This document shows positions 1-9,670 of a stretch of DNA of 64,000 nucleotides, in pieces. The stretch lies in assembly GCA_035523995.1 (NCBI GenBank), contig DATKPQ010000089.1, forward strand, positions 1-64,000. Direction: 5' to 3'. Each line of letters starts with the position of its first letter. Positions within the stretch are counted from its first letter, which is position 1. The DNA comes from JASHVB01 sp035523995 (GTDB lineage Bacteria; Pseudomonadota; Alphaproteobacteria; Acetobacterales; Acetobacteraceae). The notes beneath the pieces were generated by a model. That model did no database searches. It was given only the letters and a program-made list of their open reading frames with translations, and was not told the DNA's origin. The translations under genes were made by a program, and so were the position numbers.

Positions 1-140
1 CATCAAGCATATGGCGCAGAACCTGATCCGCCTCGCTCCCGGCAAGGCGTCCCTACGGCTCAAGCGAAAGACGGCCGGATGGGACGACGACTTCCTCGCC
101 AGCCTGATCACGCGCTAGGGATATTCACCCGATTCCCCTG
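1..140 (+). mobile_element. right end of an ISAs1-like insertion sequence (truncated by window edge)
   Basis: The window opens inside the last codons of a transposase and then shows 22 bp (119-140) that read, on the other strand, as a typical ISAs1-family terminal inverted repeat beginning CAGGGGAATCGGGTGAATAT. I place the element's right boundary at about position 140. The left end is outside the window, so the matching repeat and target duplication cannot be seen. The family call rests on the transposase tail plus the terminal-repeat style and is inference. Confidence 0.55.
2..118 (+). CDS. ISAs1-family transposase, C-terminal fragment
   Basis: Reading from base 2 gives 38 residues ending in a stop at 116-118. 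The tail contains AQNLIRLAPGKASLRLKRK followed by AGWDDDFL. ISAs1-family DDE transposases characteristically end with an A-x-NLL/I...S-x-x-x-KR block and a W/LDDDYL segment, so this looks like the genuine C-terminus of such an enzyme, which catalyses cut-and-paste movement of the element. The catalytic DDE residues lie upstream of the window, so intactness cannot be judged. Confidence 0.6.
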   Translation: MKHMAQNLIRLAPGKASLRLKRKTAGWDDDFLASLITR

Positions 141-185
141 GCGCCATCGGGCAGGTGGCCGCATGCCGAGGGGTGAAACTGCGGC

Positions 186-1007
186 TCATTGCGCTGCCGG
201 AGCCATGTACCGGTCCAGGAATGTCTTCACCCGCGCGAAGCTTTCCTCGGCCGCGGCCGCATCGTAGCCGTGCGGGTGCCCCAGTTTCGTGCCCGGGGCC
301 GCGTTCGGATTGTCGAAATCGTGCACCGCGCCCGGGTAGGTGTACACCTCGAACACCTGATCCGGCCGCAGCCCGCTGCCGAATGTGCGGCAGGCACGCG
401 CAGAAAAGCCCCACGTATCGGCCTCGCCGGCAAGCGCCAGCAGAGGCACGGTACCCTTCGTCGCCGGCTGACGGCAAGGGCCGTAATAGTCGATGGCTGC
501 CCGCAGCAGGTGCGGAAACTCCTGCTCGTACTCGCGTTGCGTCACCCAGGCAGCGGTCGAGCCGCCATGCGAAAACCCGATGACGCCGATGCGCGAGCCG
601 TCGATCTCGCGTCGGGTGCGCAGCCAGAGGGCGGTGCTGATCACGTCGCCGGCCCGATCGCGCGCCGTGACCAGGGGCTGGCGGTAGGGTTCGCAAACGC
701 CGCCATAGACGCCGCGCGGCAGAAAGCTCGACGGGGCGATTACGGCATAGCCCCAGCCGAGCAAGCGCCCCACCCAGGCCGGCGCCGTGGTGTAGGGACC
801 GCCGCAGCCGTGCAGTAGAATCATCGCTGGAAACGGTCCCTGCCCATCGGGCACCCAGTACATGGCCGGGAGTGATGCGGAGGGCATGCGCGATCCCCGC
901 ACGGGTTGTGGCGGTATGGCGACATCGGCCTCGCCCGCCGCGGCGGCCTGCCCAACGTTTATCGCAAACGCTGCGAGCAAGCAGAGCAGGATTGACGGGC
1001 GTCGCAT
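186..1007 (-). CDS. secreted dienelactone hydrolase-like alpha/beta hydrolase
   Basis: This is a 273-residue protein with a cleavable signal peptide (about residues 1-24), so it should act in the periplasm or outside. The alpha/beta-hydrolase fold shows as LLHGCGG (oxyanion region, 64-70), nucleophile elbow GFSHGG with Ser146, acid Asp197 in GEADTW and His229 in GAVHDF, a complete Ser-Asp-His triad. Members of the dienelactone-hydrolase superfamily hydrolyse lactones and small esters; the Ser replaces the Cys of classical DLH, so esterase activity is as likely as DLH. It stands alone, with the IS end downstream and a 350-bp gap upstream. The substrate cannot be predicted. Confidence 0.85.
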   Translation of the reverse strand: MRRPSILLCLLAAFAINVGQAAAAGEADVAIPPQPVRGSRMPSASLPAMYWVPDGQGPFPAMILLHGCGGPYTTAPAWVGRLLGWGYAVIAPSSFLPRGVYGGVCEPYRQPLVTARDRAGDVISTALWLRTRREIDGSRIGVIGFSHGGSTAAWVTQREYEQEFPHLLRAAIDYYGPCRQPATKGTVPLLALAGEADTWGFSARACRTFGSGLRPDQVFEVYTYPGAVHDFDNPNAAPGTKLGHPHGYDAAAAEESFARVKTFLDRYMAPAAQ

Positions 1008-1357
1008 TCGTTGCTCCTGTCGATGCTGAATCGTTTCTACGGTAACGGCATCGGGACGGTGCCGTAAACCATGCCGCCGCGGGAGGGGGGCGACTCGTTG
1101 GATTCAACGGATGCAGGTTTAAGGTTTCGTTACGGATATGATCGGGCTGGTGGCGGCGACCGGGCAGTTTCGTGTCGGCCTTCGCGCCTGCAGGGGTGCT
1201 GGCGCTGATCGGCGCCGCAATGTCGCTGAGGTTGACCCGATTTCCGATCGGGCGGGAGCAGGCGGCGGCGTTGGCCCGATAGGGGCGGGGGCGCGTTTAC
1301 GGCGGTGCCGGGCGCGAACCGCGCGGCGGCTCTTCCCTGCAAGACTTGGCTGGATAC
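1008..1357. other. intergenic stretch without a supportable gene
   Basis: This lies between the hydrolase start and the end of the small minus-strand gene. Open frames exist on both strands but show no family resemblance, no good ribosome site and strongly biased composition, so I regard it as noncoding. It should hold the hydrolase promoter; I could not pick a convincing -35/-10 pair. Confidence 0.5.
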
Positions 1358-1591
1358 TCAGGTCTCGCCCGCTGCTGTCTCAAGTCGCCGCAGCCGGTGT
1401 CCGAAGCGGCCAATTTGGCCATGCAGAGCACGGTCTTCGCCAACCAAGCCCTGCGTGCTACCGTCAAGACGTTGTACGATCGCGAGCAATACGGCCATGT
1501 CAGCGCGCTGATCTGCGAGCTCGTTGATGATTTTAGCCTGCTGCTGAGCGAGGAATTCCAGTGTCGTAGACCGGCCGCTCTGACCGCTCAT
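1358..1591 (-). CDS. small hypothetical protein with coiled-coil character
   Basis: This is a 77-residue protein of unknown function. It starts at an ATG preceded by GGGAGAG five bases upstream, a good ribosome site that supports it as a real gene. The sequence is hydrophilic and helical (LEFLAQQQAKIINELADQRA, then an MAVLLAIVQRL segment), with heptad-like hydrophobic spacing that suggests a short coiled coil. No catalytic motif, signal peptide or membrane span is visible. It is separated from both neighbours by noncoding stretches, so context gives no clue. It could be a small structural or regulatory protein; I do not recognise the family. Confidence 0.5.
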   Translation of the reverse strand: MSGQSGRSTTLEFLAQQQAKIINELADQRADMAVLLAIVQRLDGSTQGLVGEDRALHGQIGRFGHRLRRLETAAGET

Positions 1592-1989
1592 ACTGCTCTC
1601 CCACAGCCTGGTTCCCGCCTGCGCCGGTGCCTTCGTTTCGTCACCGCCCCTCGTCAGGGATCGGGATGGCTGCTCCGCGCAAATGCTATCGCTACGCCGC
1701 GTAAAGCTGCAACACGGCCGGCGCGCGGCCGGTGCAACTCGCGGCCATCGGCGCCGATTTCTTTATGCCAACCAAACTCGGCGCCTCTCCGTCCGATGCG
1801 CCCAAGGTCGCATGCAACGCCCAAGGTCGCATGCTACCTGGACCGGACAACTCGTGTGCTAGCTACAGTGTCGGTCTCGCCGTGTTGCCAGCCCCGGGAC
1901 CCCATGCTAGACGGCCGCCGCCGGTGTGGGCGCCGGTCGACTCCACGCCCGCGCTTCCGCGCGGCACGAAATAAGATGGAAACCTACGC
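1592..1989. other. leader region upstream of the ATP synthase operon
   Basis: This is 398 bp with no convincing gene, between the divergent small gene and atpH. It presumably contains the atp operon promoter, but I cannot identify it. A 17-bp direct repeat at 1799-1834 is the only clear structure. Confidence 0.5.
1799..1834. repeat. 17-bp direct repeat, period 19
   Basis: The sequence CGCCCAAGGTCGCATGC occurs at 1799-1815 and again, identically, at 1818-1834, about 160 bp upstream of atpH. The 19-bp period is close to two helical turns, compatible with a paired protein site, but a slippage duplication is equally possible. Confidence 0.75.
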
Positions 1990-2559
1990 GTGGCCTCAGA
2001 AGGCACGATCATTTCTTCCGGCGGCGGCATGGCCGACCGTTACGCCGCCGCGCTCTATGCCTATGCCGAGGATGCCCATGCGCTGGACCAGGTGGTCGGC
2101 GAAATGGAAGGCCTCGGCCAACTTGTTGACGCCAGTGTCGATTTCCGCCGCTTGCTCGAATCGCCGCTGATCGACGTGAACCAGGCGGTGAAGGCAGCGT
2201 TGGCCGTGCTGGAAGCCGAGGGGTTCGGCAAGCCGGTGCGCGATTTCGTTGGTGTCGTCGCCAGCAATCGCCGGTTGCGGTATCTGCGCGACATCGTCCG
2301 CGCGTTTGCCAACCTGGTCGCCCAGCGGCGCGGCATCATCACCGCACATGTCGCCTCCGCGCATCCGCTGAACGACGTGCAGCGCCAGCAACTGCGTGCG
2401 CGGCTGATCGAGGCCGGCTACGGCAATGTCAATATCGTGGAAGCGGTGCAGCCGGATTTGCTCGGCGGCCTGGTCGTGCGGATCGGTGCCCGCCTGTACG
2501 ATACGTCCTTGAAATCCCGGCTGCAGCGCTTGCAGTACGCCATGAAGGGAGCCGCCTGA
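1990..2559 (+). CDS. atpH: F1 ATP synthase subunit delta
   Basis: This is the 189-residue delta subunit (OSCP homologue), which clamps the top of the alpha3beta3 hexamer to the peripheral stalk on the cytoplasmic side of the membrane. The N-terminal helical domain begins ADRYAAALYAYAED, and the C-terminal domain has the family's QRRGIITAHVASAHPL and GGLVVRIG segments. I take the GTG at 1990, which gives the short polar leader common in alphaproteobacterial AtpH; an ATG at 2029 (MADRYAA) is the alternative. It is the first gene of atpHAGDC and lies 1 bp before atpA. Length fits the family. Confidence 0.95.
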   Translation: MASEGTIISSGGGMADRYAAALYAYAEDAHALDQVVGEMEGLGQLVDASVDFRRLLESPLIDVNQAVKAALAVLEAEGFGKPVRDFVGVVASNRRLRYLRDIVRAFANLVAQRRGIITAHVASAHPLNDVQRQQLRARLIEAGYGNVNIVEAVQPDLLGGLVVRIGARLYDTSLKSRLQRLQYAMKGAA

Positions 2560-2560
2560 G

Positions 2561-4093
<1,533 letters not shown>

Positions 4094-4096
4094 TGT

Positions 4097-4210
4097 CCCC
4101 AGCCGTCATGGCCCGGCTTGATCCGGCCATCAGCGCACCCGCAGTTCGGGTAGATGGCCGGGTGATCCCCGGGTCAATCCCGGGGACACGGCCCAGCCAT
4201 GACGGGTGGG
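4097..4210. repeat. palindromic intergenic element between atpA and atpG
   Basis: The 153-bp atpA-atpG gap is filled by an imperfect inverted repeat. The left part (CCGTCATGGCCCGG, then TTGATCCGGCCAT) is mirrored on the right by ATGGCCGGGTGATCCC and CCCAGCCATGACGGG. The centre also contains a tight GATCCCCGGGTCAATCCCGGGGA palindrome, written here only to show its nested form. Such GTCATGGC...GCCATGAC elements occur as dispersed intergenic repeats in many alphaproteobacteria. It sits inside the operon and could form a stable mRNA hairpin affecting expression of the downstream genes. Confidence 0.75.
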
Positions 4211-4246
4211 TTTGCCGCCCCGCCGGCCTGTTCTTGGAGTTCTTTC

Positions 4247-5125
4247 ATGCCTAACCTGAAAGCCCTCCGGACCCGGATCAACAGCGTCAAATCGACGCAG
4301 AAGATCACCTCTGCCATGAAGATGGTGGCGGCGTCGAAGCTGCGGCGCGCGCAGGCGCAGGCGGAAGCGGCACGGCCGTATGCCGAACGGATGGAGCGCA
4401 TGCTGCGCACGCTTGCGGCGTCCGTTGCCGGGTCGCCGATCGCGCCGGCGCTGATGGCGGGCACCGGCAAGGACCAGACGCATCTGCTGATTGCCGTCAC
4501 CGCCGATCGCGGCCTGGCCGGCGCGTTCAATTCCAGCATCGGCCGCGCGACGCGCAATCTGACGCGACGGCTGGAATCCGAAGGCAAGACCGTCAAGATC
4601 CTGGCGGTGGGCCGCAAAGGCCGCGATTATCTGCGCCGCGAGCTGGCCAGCCGGATTGTTGGCGACATCAACTATGTCGGAAAGCGCCGCATCGATTTCA
4701 GCGACGCGGAGGACATCGCCCGCCGGGTCACCGAGATGGTGAACGGCGGCGAGATCGACAACGCCACCATCATTTATAACCGCTTCCGTTCGGTGATCTC
4801 GCAGGTAGTGATCGAGCAACAGGTCATTCCCGTGCCGCTGCCGGAGGGCGAGACTGAAGACCTGGGTGGCGCCGTGTTCGAATTCGAGCCGGATGAGGAA
4901 ACCATCCTGCACCGGCTGCTTCCGCAGGCGCTCGCTGTACAGATGTATCGCGCGTTGCTGGAGAATGCTGCCGGATTCCAGGCGGCGCAGATGACCGCGA
5001 TGGACAACGCCACGCGGAATGCGGGCGATATGATCAAGCGACTGACGCTGAACTATAACCGCGCGCGGCAGGCGAACATTACCAAGGAACTGATCGAGAT
5101 CATCTCGGGCGCCGAAGCCGTCTGA
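4247..5125 (+). CDS. atpG: F1 ATP synthase subunit gamma
   Basis: This is the 292-residue gamma subunit, the rotating central shaft of F1. The N-terminal helix begins MPNLKALRTRINSVKSTQKI and includes the conserved TSAMKMVAASKLRRAQ. The C-terminal helix carries the family signature AMDNATRNAGDMIKRL and ends NITKELIEIISGAEA. I chose the ATG at 4247 because it gives the canonical N-terminus; the frame is open 48 bp further upstream but that extension (MTGGFAAPP...) lies in the palindromic repeat. Length matches the family. Confidence 0.97.
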   Translation: MPNLKALRTRINSVKSTQKITSAMKMVAASKLRRAQAQAEAARPYAERMERMLRTLAASVAGSPIAPALMAGTGKDQTHLLIAVTADRGLAGAFNSSIGRATRNLTRRLESEGKTVKILAVGRKGRDYLRRELASRIVGDINYVGKRRIDFSDAEDIARRVTEMVNGGEIDNATIIYNRFRSVISQVVIEQQVIPVPLPEGETEDLGGAVFEFEPDEETILHRLLPQALAVQMYRALLENAAGFQAAQMTAMDNATRNAGDMIKRLTLNYNRARQANITKELIEIISGAEAV

Positions 5126-5174
5126 GATCGGCCCAGCGACAGCGGCCCGACTAACGCAAGAGGAACAGGGGCAG

Positions 5175-6608
5175 ATGGCAAGCAACATCGTCGGACGCGT
5201 GACCCAGGTGATGGGCGCCGTGGTGGACGTACAGTTCGATGGCGACCTGCCGTACATCCAGAACGCGCTGCATACCAAGGTCGCTGACCGCACCCTGGTG
5301 CTGGAAGTGGCGCAGGAGCTGGGGGAGCACACGCTGCGCTGCATCGCCATGGACAGCACCGACGGCCTGGTGCGCGGGCAAGAGGTGGTGGACACCGGCG
5401 GACCGATCACCGTGCCGGTGGGGCCGGAGACGCTGGGCCGCATCCTGAACGTGATCGGCGAGCCGGTGGATGAGCGCGGCCCGGTGAACGCGAAGAAGCG
5501 CTACCCGATCCACCGCGAGGCGCCGGCCTTCGAAGACCAGGCGACCTCGGCCGAAATCCTTGTCACCGGCATCAAGGTCGTGGACCTACTCGCGCCCTAC
5601 CTGAAGGGCGGCAAGGTGGGGTTGTTCGGCGGCGCCGGCGTGGGCAAGACCGTGCTGATCCAGGAGCTGATCAACAACATCGCCAAGGCGCATGGTGGAG
5701 TGTCGGTGTTTGCCGGCGTGGGCGAGCGCACGCGCGAAGGCAACGACCTGTATCACGAGATGATCGGTGCCGGCGTTATCAAGTTCGGCGACAACGGCTC
5801 CACCGAGGGCTCCAAGGTGGCGCTGATGTACGGCCAGATGAACGAGCCGCCGGGCGCGCGGGCGCGCGTGGGCCTGTCGGGCCTGTCGCTGGCGGAATAT
5901 TTCCGCGACGAGGAAGGCCAGGACGTGTTGTTCTTCGTGGACAACATCTTCCGTTTCACCCAGGCGGGCGCCGAGGTGTCGGCGCTGCTCGGGCGCATTC
6001 CCTCGGCGGTGGGATATCAGCCGACGCTCGCCACCGACATGGGCGCGCTGCAGGAGCGGATCACGTCCACCAACAAGGGGTCGATCACCTCGGTGCAGGC
6101 GATCTACGTGCCGGCCGACGACTTGACCGACCCGGCGCCGGCCACCTCCTTCGCCCACCTGGACGCCACCACCGTGCTGTCGCGGCAGATTGCCGAGCTG
6201 GGCATCTATCCGGCGGTGGACCCACTGGACTCCACGTCGCGATCACTGGACCCGCGGGTCGTGGGCGACGAGCATTACCAGGTGGCGCGCGAGACGCAGC
6301 GCATCCTGCAGACTTACAAGTCGCTGCAGGACATCATCGCGATCCTGGGCATGGATGAGCTGTCGGAAGAGGACAAGCTGGTGGTGGCGCGGGCGCGCAA
6401 GATCCAGCGCTTCCTGTCGCAGCCGTTCCACGTAGCCGAGGTGTTCACCGGCTTCCCCGGTGTGTTCGTCCACGTGGCCGACACGGTGCGCAGCTTCAAG
6501 GCGATCTGCGCGGGTGAGTACGACCACCTGCCGGAGGCCGCGTTCTACATGGTCGGCACGATCGAGGACGCGGTGAAGAAGGGCGAGAGCCTGAAGGCAA
6601 CGGCGTAA
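5175..6608 (+). CDS. atpD: F1 ATP synthase subunit beta
   Basis: This is the 477-residue catalytic beta subunit. The Walker A motif GGAGVGKT is at residues 152-159, followed by GVGERTREGNDLYHEM, the Walker B region VLFFVDNIFRFTQAG and the ATP synthase alpha/beta signature PAVDPLDSTS. It begins 49 bp after atpG, with AGAGGAACAGGGGCAG in front of the ATG (ribosome site). Length and motifs are those of a fully functional enzyme. Confidence 0.98.
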   Translation: MASNIVGRVTQVMGAVVDVQFDGDLPYIQNALHTKVADRTLVLEVAQELGEHTLRCIAMDSTDGLVRGQEVVDTGGPITVPVGPETLGRILNVIGEPVDERGPVNAKKRYPIHREAPAFEDQATSAEILVTGIKVVDLLAPYLKGGKVGLFGGAGVGKTVLIQELINNIAKAHGGVSVFAGVGERTREGNDLYHEMIGAGVIKFGDNGSTEGSKVALMYGQMNEPPGARARVGLSGLSLAEYFRDEEGQDVLFFVDNIFRFTQAGAEVSALLGRIPSAVGYQPTLATDMGALQERITSTNKGSITSVQAIYVPADDLTDPAPATSFAHLDATTVLSRQIAELGIYPAVDPLDSTSRSLDPRVVGDEHYQVARETQRILQTYKSLQDIIAILGMDELSEEDKLVVARARKIQRFLSQPFHVAEVFTGFPGVFVHVADTVRSFKAICAGEYDHLPEAAFYMVGTIEDAVKKGESLKATA

Positions 6609-6634
6609 CGACAAAACCCTCGCCCTCTCCCCAA

Positions 6635-6652
6635 TCCCCTCCTACAAGGGGA
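6635..6652. repeat. short GC hairpin in the atpD-atpC gap
   Basis: TCCCCT at 6635-6640 pairs with AGGGGA at 6647-6652 within an 84-bp gap rich in CCCTC/GAGGG. This is the CCCTCTCCC-type intergenic palindrome common in GC-rich proteobacteria; a related half is seen in front of the HAD gene at 10.86 kb. It may attenuate or stabilise atp mRNA. Confidence 0.5.
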
Positions 6653-6692
6653 GGGGGGCTTCTGCCCCTCATCCCCGGTCCGGGACCATTCG

Positions 6693-7112
6693 ATGTCAGT
6701 GAATCTCGAAATCGTCAGCCCGGAGAAGCTGCTGCTGTCGCGGCCGGTGGACATGGTGGTGATCCCCGCGAGCGAAGGCGACATGGGCGTGCTGGAGGGC
6801 CATGCGCCCACCATGGTGATGCTGCGCGGCGGGGTGATCTCGCTCTACGAAGGCGACCGCGTCACCGACACCTTGTTCGTTGCCGGCGGCTTTGCCGAGG
6901 TGACGCCGGAACGCTGCACGGTGCTGGCGACCGAAGTGGCCCCGGTCGCCGAGTTGCAACGCGCGGAGGGCGAGCGCCGCGCGGCGGAGGCGGACGCCGC
7001 ACTGGCGCAGATCGATCCCGCGGACATTGCGGCGGAAGAACTGGCGCTGGAACGGCAGCAATCGGCGCGGGCGTTGATCGAGGCGGTGGATGGGCTGCTG
7101 ACCGGGCGGTAG
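6693..7112 (+). CDS. atpC: F1 ATP synthase subunit epsilon
   Basis: This is the 139-residue epsilon subunit, which couples the gamma shaft to the c-ring and can inhibit ATP hydrolysis. The N-terminal beta sandwich reads MSVNLEIVSPEKLLLS, then VVIPASEGDMGVLEGHAP, the family signature, and FVAGGFAEV. The C-terminal helical hairpin (about 90-139) is Ala/Glu-rich. It is the last gene of the operon. Length is typical. Confidence 0.96.
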   Translation: MSVNLEIVSPEKLLLSRPVDMVVIPASEGDMGVLEGHAPTMVMLRGGVISLYEGDRVTDTLFVAGGFAEVTPERCTVLATEVAPVAELQRAEGERRAAEADAALAQIDPADIAAEELALERQQSARALIEAVDGLLTGR

Positions 7113-7119
7113 TGCCGGT

Positions 7120-7221
7120 TCAGATCGTCGCCACCGCGATCAAGCCGGCAAATCGGGGGAAGTCCGCGGCATTGAACGTGAACAATCGGGTGATCCCTGT
7201 GCCAGCACCGATCGAAGTTGG
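7120..7221 (-). pseudogene. C-terminal remnant of a VapC-like PIN-domain toxin
   Basis: On the minus strand, just past the atpC stop, 33 codons end ITRLFTFNAADFPRFAGLIA plus three residues and a TGA at 7120-7122. VapC toxins of type II toxin-antitoxin pairs end in a very similar 'LFTFNAADFxRFxGL' strand, whose Asp is part of the metal site. Nothing upstream in the frame continues the PIN domain and no antitoxin is nearby, so I read it as a decayed fragment. The short length makes the call tentative. Confidence 0.5.
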
Positions 7222-7649
7222 CGGGCCACCCTGGCGTGCGATCGGCGATGCCGAAGGGCTGAACCTGGGCGGGCAGCACGTCGGTTGGTGACGGCCAAGC
7301 AGCGATCGGACTTATGCAAATAAGTCCGCTGTAGCCGCCTTCATCGTCGCTGCCGCCGGCCATAACGGCGTTCTCACATGCTCTGCGTTATCAGGCCACC
7401 GCCGGGCGTTACGTCCGGCAGGTCGGGTTGCGTTGGCGACAAGTAACGTACTTGTCACGCGGCCGGCGCGTCGCGGGCTGGCCGGACCGGGGCTCGCCAG
7501 ACCCGGACAGCATCGTCCCGCCGCCGATGATCGACCTCCGGGGGGTGCGGCCCAGGGCCGGTGGCATAATCGAAACTCTGTTGCAACCTTAATCGCGCCA
7601 CTGTGCAGCTTCCCAGGGTTCACGCTTCCATCAGCGGAGACGGACATTC
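7222..7649. other. noncoding stretch between atpC region and the TadG-like gene
   Basis: I see no gene here. A perfect 8-bp inverted repeat, CGGACTTA-TGCAAA-TAAGTCCG (7307-7328), is the clearest structure; it lacks a T-run, so an operator is as likely as a terminator. The promoter of the TadG-like gene should lie near the 3' end, where GGAGACGG precedes the ATG at 7650. Confidence 0.5.
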
Positions 7650-9560
7650 ATGGCACAGGTTCGGCAACGCCTTGGAACCTTGTTCCGCTGCCGCAGTGCG
7701 GCTGTGGCGATCTATGTTGCGTTGATGGCGCCGGTGCTGGCCGGTGCCGTGGCGCTGGGCTTCGAGGTCAGCAGTTGGTCCAGTGCGCAGGCCGACATGC
7801 AGCGCGCCGCGGATGCCTCGTCGATGGCCGCCAGCATCTATTGCTACCAGTACATGGTTTCGCAAGTCGGTTCGACCAGCGAGAACTGCAACACCAATTC
7901 CTCGGCCCAGCAGACGGCAAAAATGCTTGCCCAGAATCTGGCAACCGCGAACGGTGCCGGCAGCAGCAGCGCGTCCATCGTTACCGGGGTCCAAAATCCA
8001 GCGGACACCGCCATCCTGGTCAGCACACAGGAAACCTTGCCGACGACGATATCGCGCGTCTTCAATTCAACGCCTTCAGTGACGGTCAGTGCATCGGCCA
8101 CCGGCGAGATCGTTACCAAACCTACCGGAACTGCCGGTACCGGCGGGCAGCCGTGCCTGCTGGCGCTGAATCACTGGAATGAAAGCAGCACTTCGCAGCA
8201 GACGATCAACAATACCGGCATCGTTGCTGCGGGATCGTTCACCATCAATGCGCCCGGCTGTACGGCGGTGTCCAACAGCAACTTCAATGATAGCGGCGGC
8301 CAGACCTTCAACGTGGCCGGCATCTACGCCTACGGCGCAATACCGGGGGTCAACCAGAGCACAATTCCCACGCAAGCCTCAAGCAATCCACCTGCTCCTG
8401 CGGTGCTCGAGATCCCGTGCTGGGCCTCGATAAACGGCAGCAGCAGCAACAACGGCTGCAACCTCAGCGGCCCCCCCTACTACCCGGCGAACGGCTTGCT
8501 CCAGTCGAACCCCTATGTGCATCAACAATCCGGGGTGGTGTCTGATCCGTATGCGACAGGAACTTCGGCTACGGCGGTCGCGATGCAGGCGGCGGTCGCC
8601 GACGCCGGTACCACGACCGGTCCCAGTCTGGCATGCAGCAACCAGCATTGCAGCTATAGCCTGACGTTCACCGGCAGCATCTCCGGGACCACCCTGACCG
8701 TGACGGCGGTTTCGTCTGCGAATCTCACTCCCCAGGTTTCGGCAAACGGAATCCTGGTTTCGTTAAGCGGAGCCGGCATTTCCAGCGGCACGACCATCAG
8801 CGCGCTTGGCACGGGAACAGGAGGCACCGGCACCTATACCGTGAGCAAGTCGCAAACCGTGTCGAGCGAGACGATCACTGCAACCATCTCGGTCCCTGGC
8901 AGCTCTACCACCAACTCGGGCAGTTCCACCCCCCTGATCAACGGCAGCTATTGCACCGGCCAGGGCGGCGGTTCCGTCACCTGCTATTTGTATCCGGGCG
9001 ATTATGGTAGCTTCGCCATCAGCTCCGGCGGGCCATGGTATCTCAATTGGGAGTCGGGCGGCTTCGTGTTCAATGGCAACGTCAGCCTGACCAACAACAC
9101 CACGTCGAACAATGCGAGCTCAAACGGCGGCGAGACGATCTTCGTCACCGGCCAATTTGCCGGTGAAAACACGTTCAACTTCAACCTGACGGCACCGAGC
9201 GAGACGGTGAATCCCGGTTCAAGCGGTCCGTGGACGATCGCGGGCGTGGTGCTGGCCGGGTCGGGCAGCGATACCGGGTATTACGGGAACAGTGGCTTCG
9301 TACCGGTCGTCACTCTGTCCGGCAATCCGCAATTCACGGTCACCGGTGTGGTGTATTTTCCGAACGGAACGTTCGAATCGCAGGGATCGAACGGGTTGGG
9401 CATGAACAACGCCTCCTCCTGCTTCGAGCTGATCGCGGGCAACATAGTGTTGTCGGGTGCCAGCTATCTCAACAGCTCCTGCGGTTCGCTGAATGCCATC
9501 AGCTTCGAAAGCACGCCCGGGACCATAACGACAACTTATAATACACAACTGGTGCAATAG
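7650..9560 (+). CDS. TadG-like surface protein with a bacterial Ig-like/phage-type module
   Basis: This is a 636-residue protein. Residues about 12-40 (RSAAVAIYVALMAPVLAGAV) are the membrane segment and pseudopilin-like start of the TadE/TadG family, followed by WSSAQADMQRAADASSMAA, the typical TadG helix. The rest is Ser/Thr/Asn/Gly-rich and probably beta-rich and extracellular. Residues about 331-417 contain SLTFTGSISGTTLTVTAVSS and GTGTGGTGTYTVSKSQTV, a module often seen in phage and large surface proteins. Cysteines are paired in the extracellular part. No other tad/cpa pilus genes accompany it. A terminator-like hairpin follows. Role in a pilus or as an adhesin is inference. Confidence 0.75.
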   Translation: MAQVRQRLGTLFRCRSAAVAIYVALMAPVLAGAVALGFEVSSWSSAQADMQRAADASSMAASIYCYQYMVSQVGSTSENCNTNSSAQQTAKMLAQNLATANGAGSSSASIVTGVQNPADTAILVSTQETLPTTISRVFNSTPSVTVSASATGEIVTKPTGTAGTGGQPCLLALNHWNESSTSQQTINNTGIVAAGSFTINAPGCTAVSNSNFNDSGGQTFNVAGIYAYGAIPGVNQSTIPTQASSNPPAPAVLEIPCWASINGSSSNNGCNLSGPPYYPANGLLQSNPYVHQQSGVVSDPYATGTSATAVAMQAAVADAGTTTGPSLACSNQHCSYSLTFTGSISGTTLTVTAVSSANLTPQVSANGILVSLSGAGISSGTTISALGTGTGGTGTYTVSKSQTVSSETITATISVPGSSTTNSGSSTPLINGSYCTGQGGGSVTCYLYPGDYGSFAISSGGPWYLNWESGGFVFNGNVSLTNNTTSNNASSNGGETIFVTGQFAGENTFNFNLTAPSETVNPGSSGPWTIAGVVLAGSGSDTGYYGNSGFVPVVTLSGNPQFTVTGVVYFPNGTFESQGSNGLGMNNASSCFELIAGNIVLSGASYLNSSCGSLNAISFESTPGTITTTYNTQLVQ

Positions 9561-9568
9561 CGTCCCAC

Positions 9569-9596
9569 GGGCCGGCGCAACCCGAGCCGGCCCTTG
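9569..9596 (+). terminator. candidate intrinsic terminator after the TadG-like gene
   Basis: GGGCCGGC (9569-9576) pairs perfectly with GCCGGCCC (9586-9593) around a 9-nt loop, eight bases after the stop codon, followed by TTGT. The stem is strong; the U-tract is weak. Confidence 0.5.
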
Positions 9597-9670
9597 TCGT
9601 GGTGGGGCCGCTTTCTCATTTATCTCGCGGGGACTAAGATTGTCCCGGTTGGAAATGGGAGAGACCGGTC

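Noticed and set aside
115..1107. 330-codon frame antisense and offset to the hydrolase
   Set aside because: The 186-1007 frame has a signal peptide and full catalytic triad; this one is Arg-rich with no family features.
7433..8182. 249-codon frame overlapping the start of the TadG-like gene
   Set aside because: Arg/Gly-rich composition, no ribosome site and overlaps a better-supported gene in another frame.
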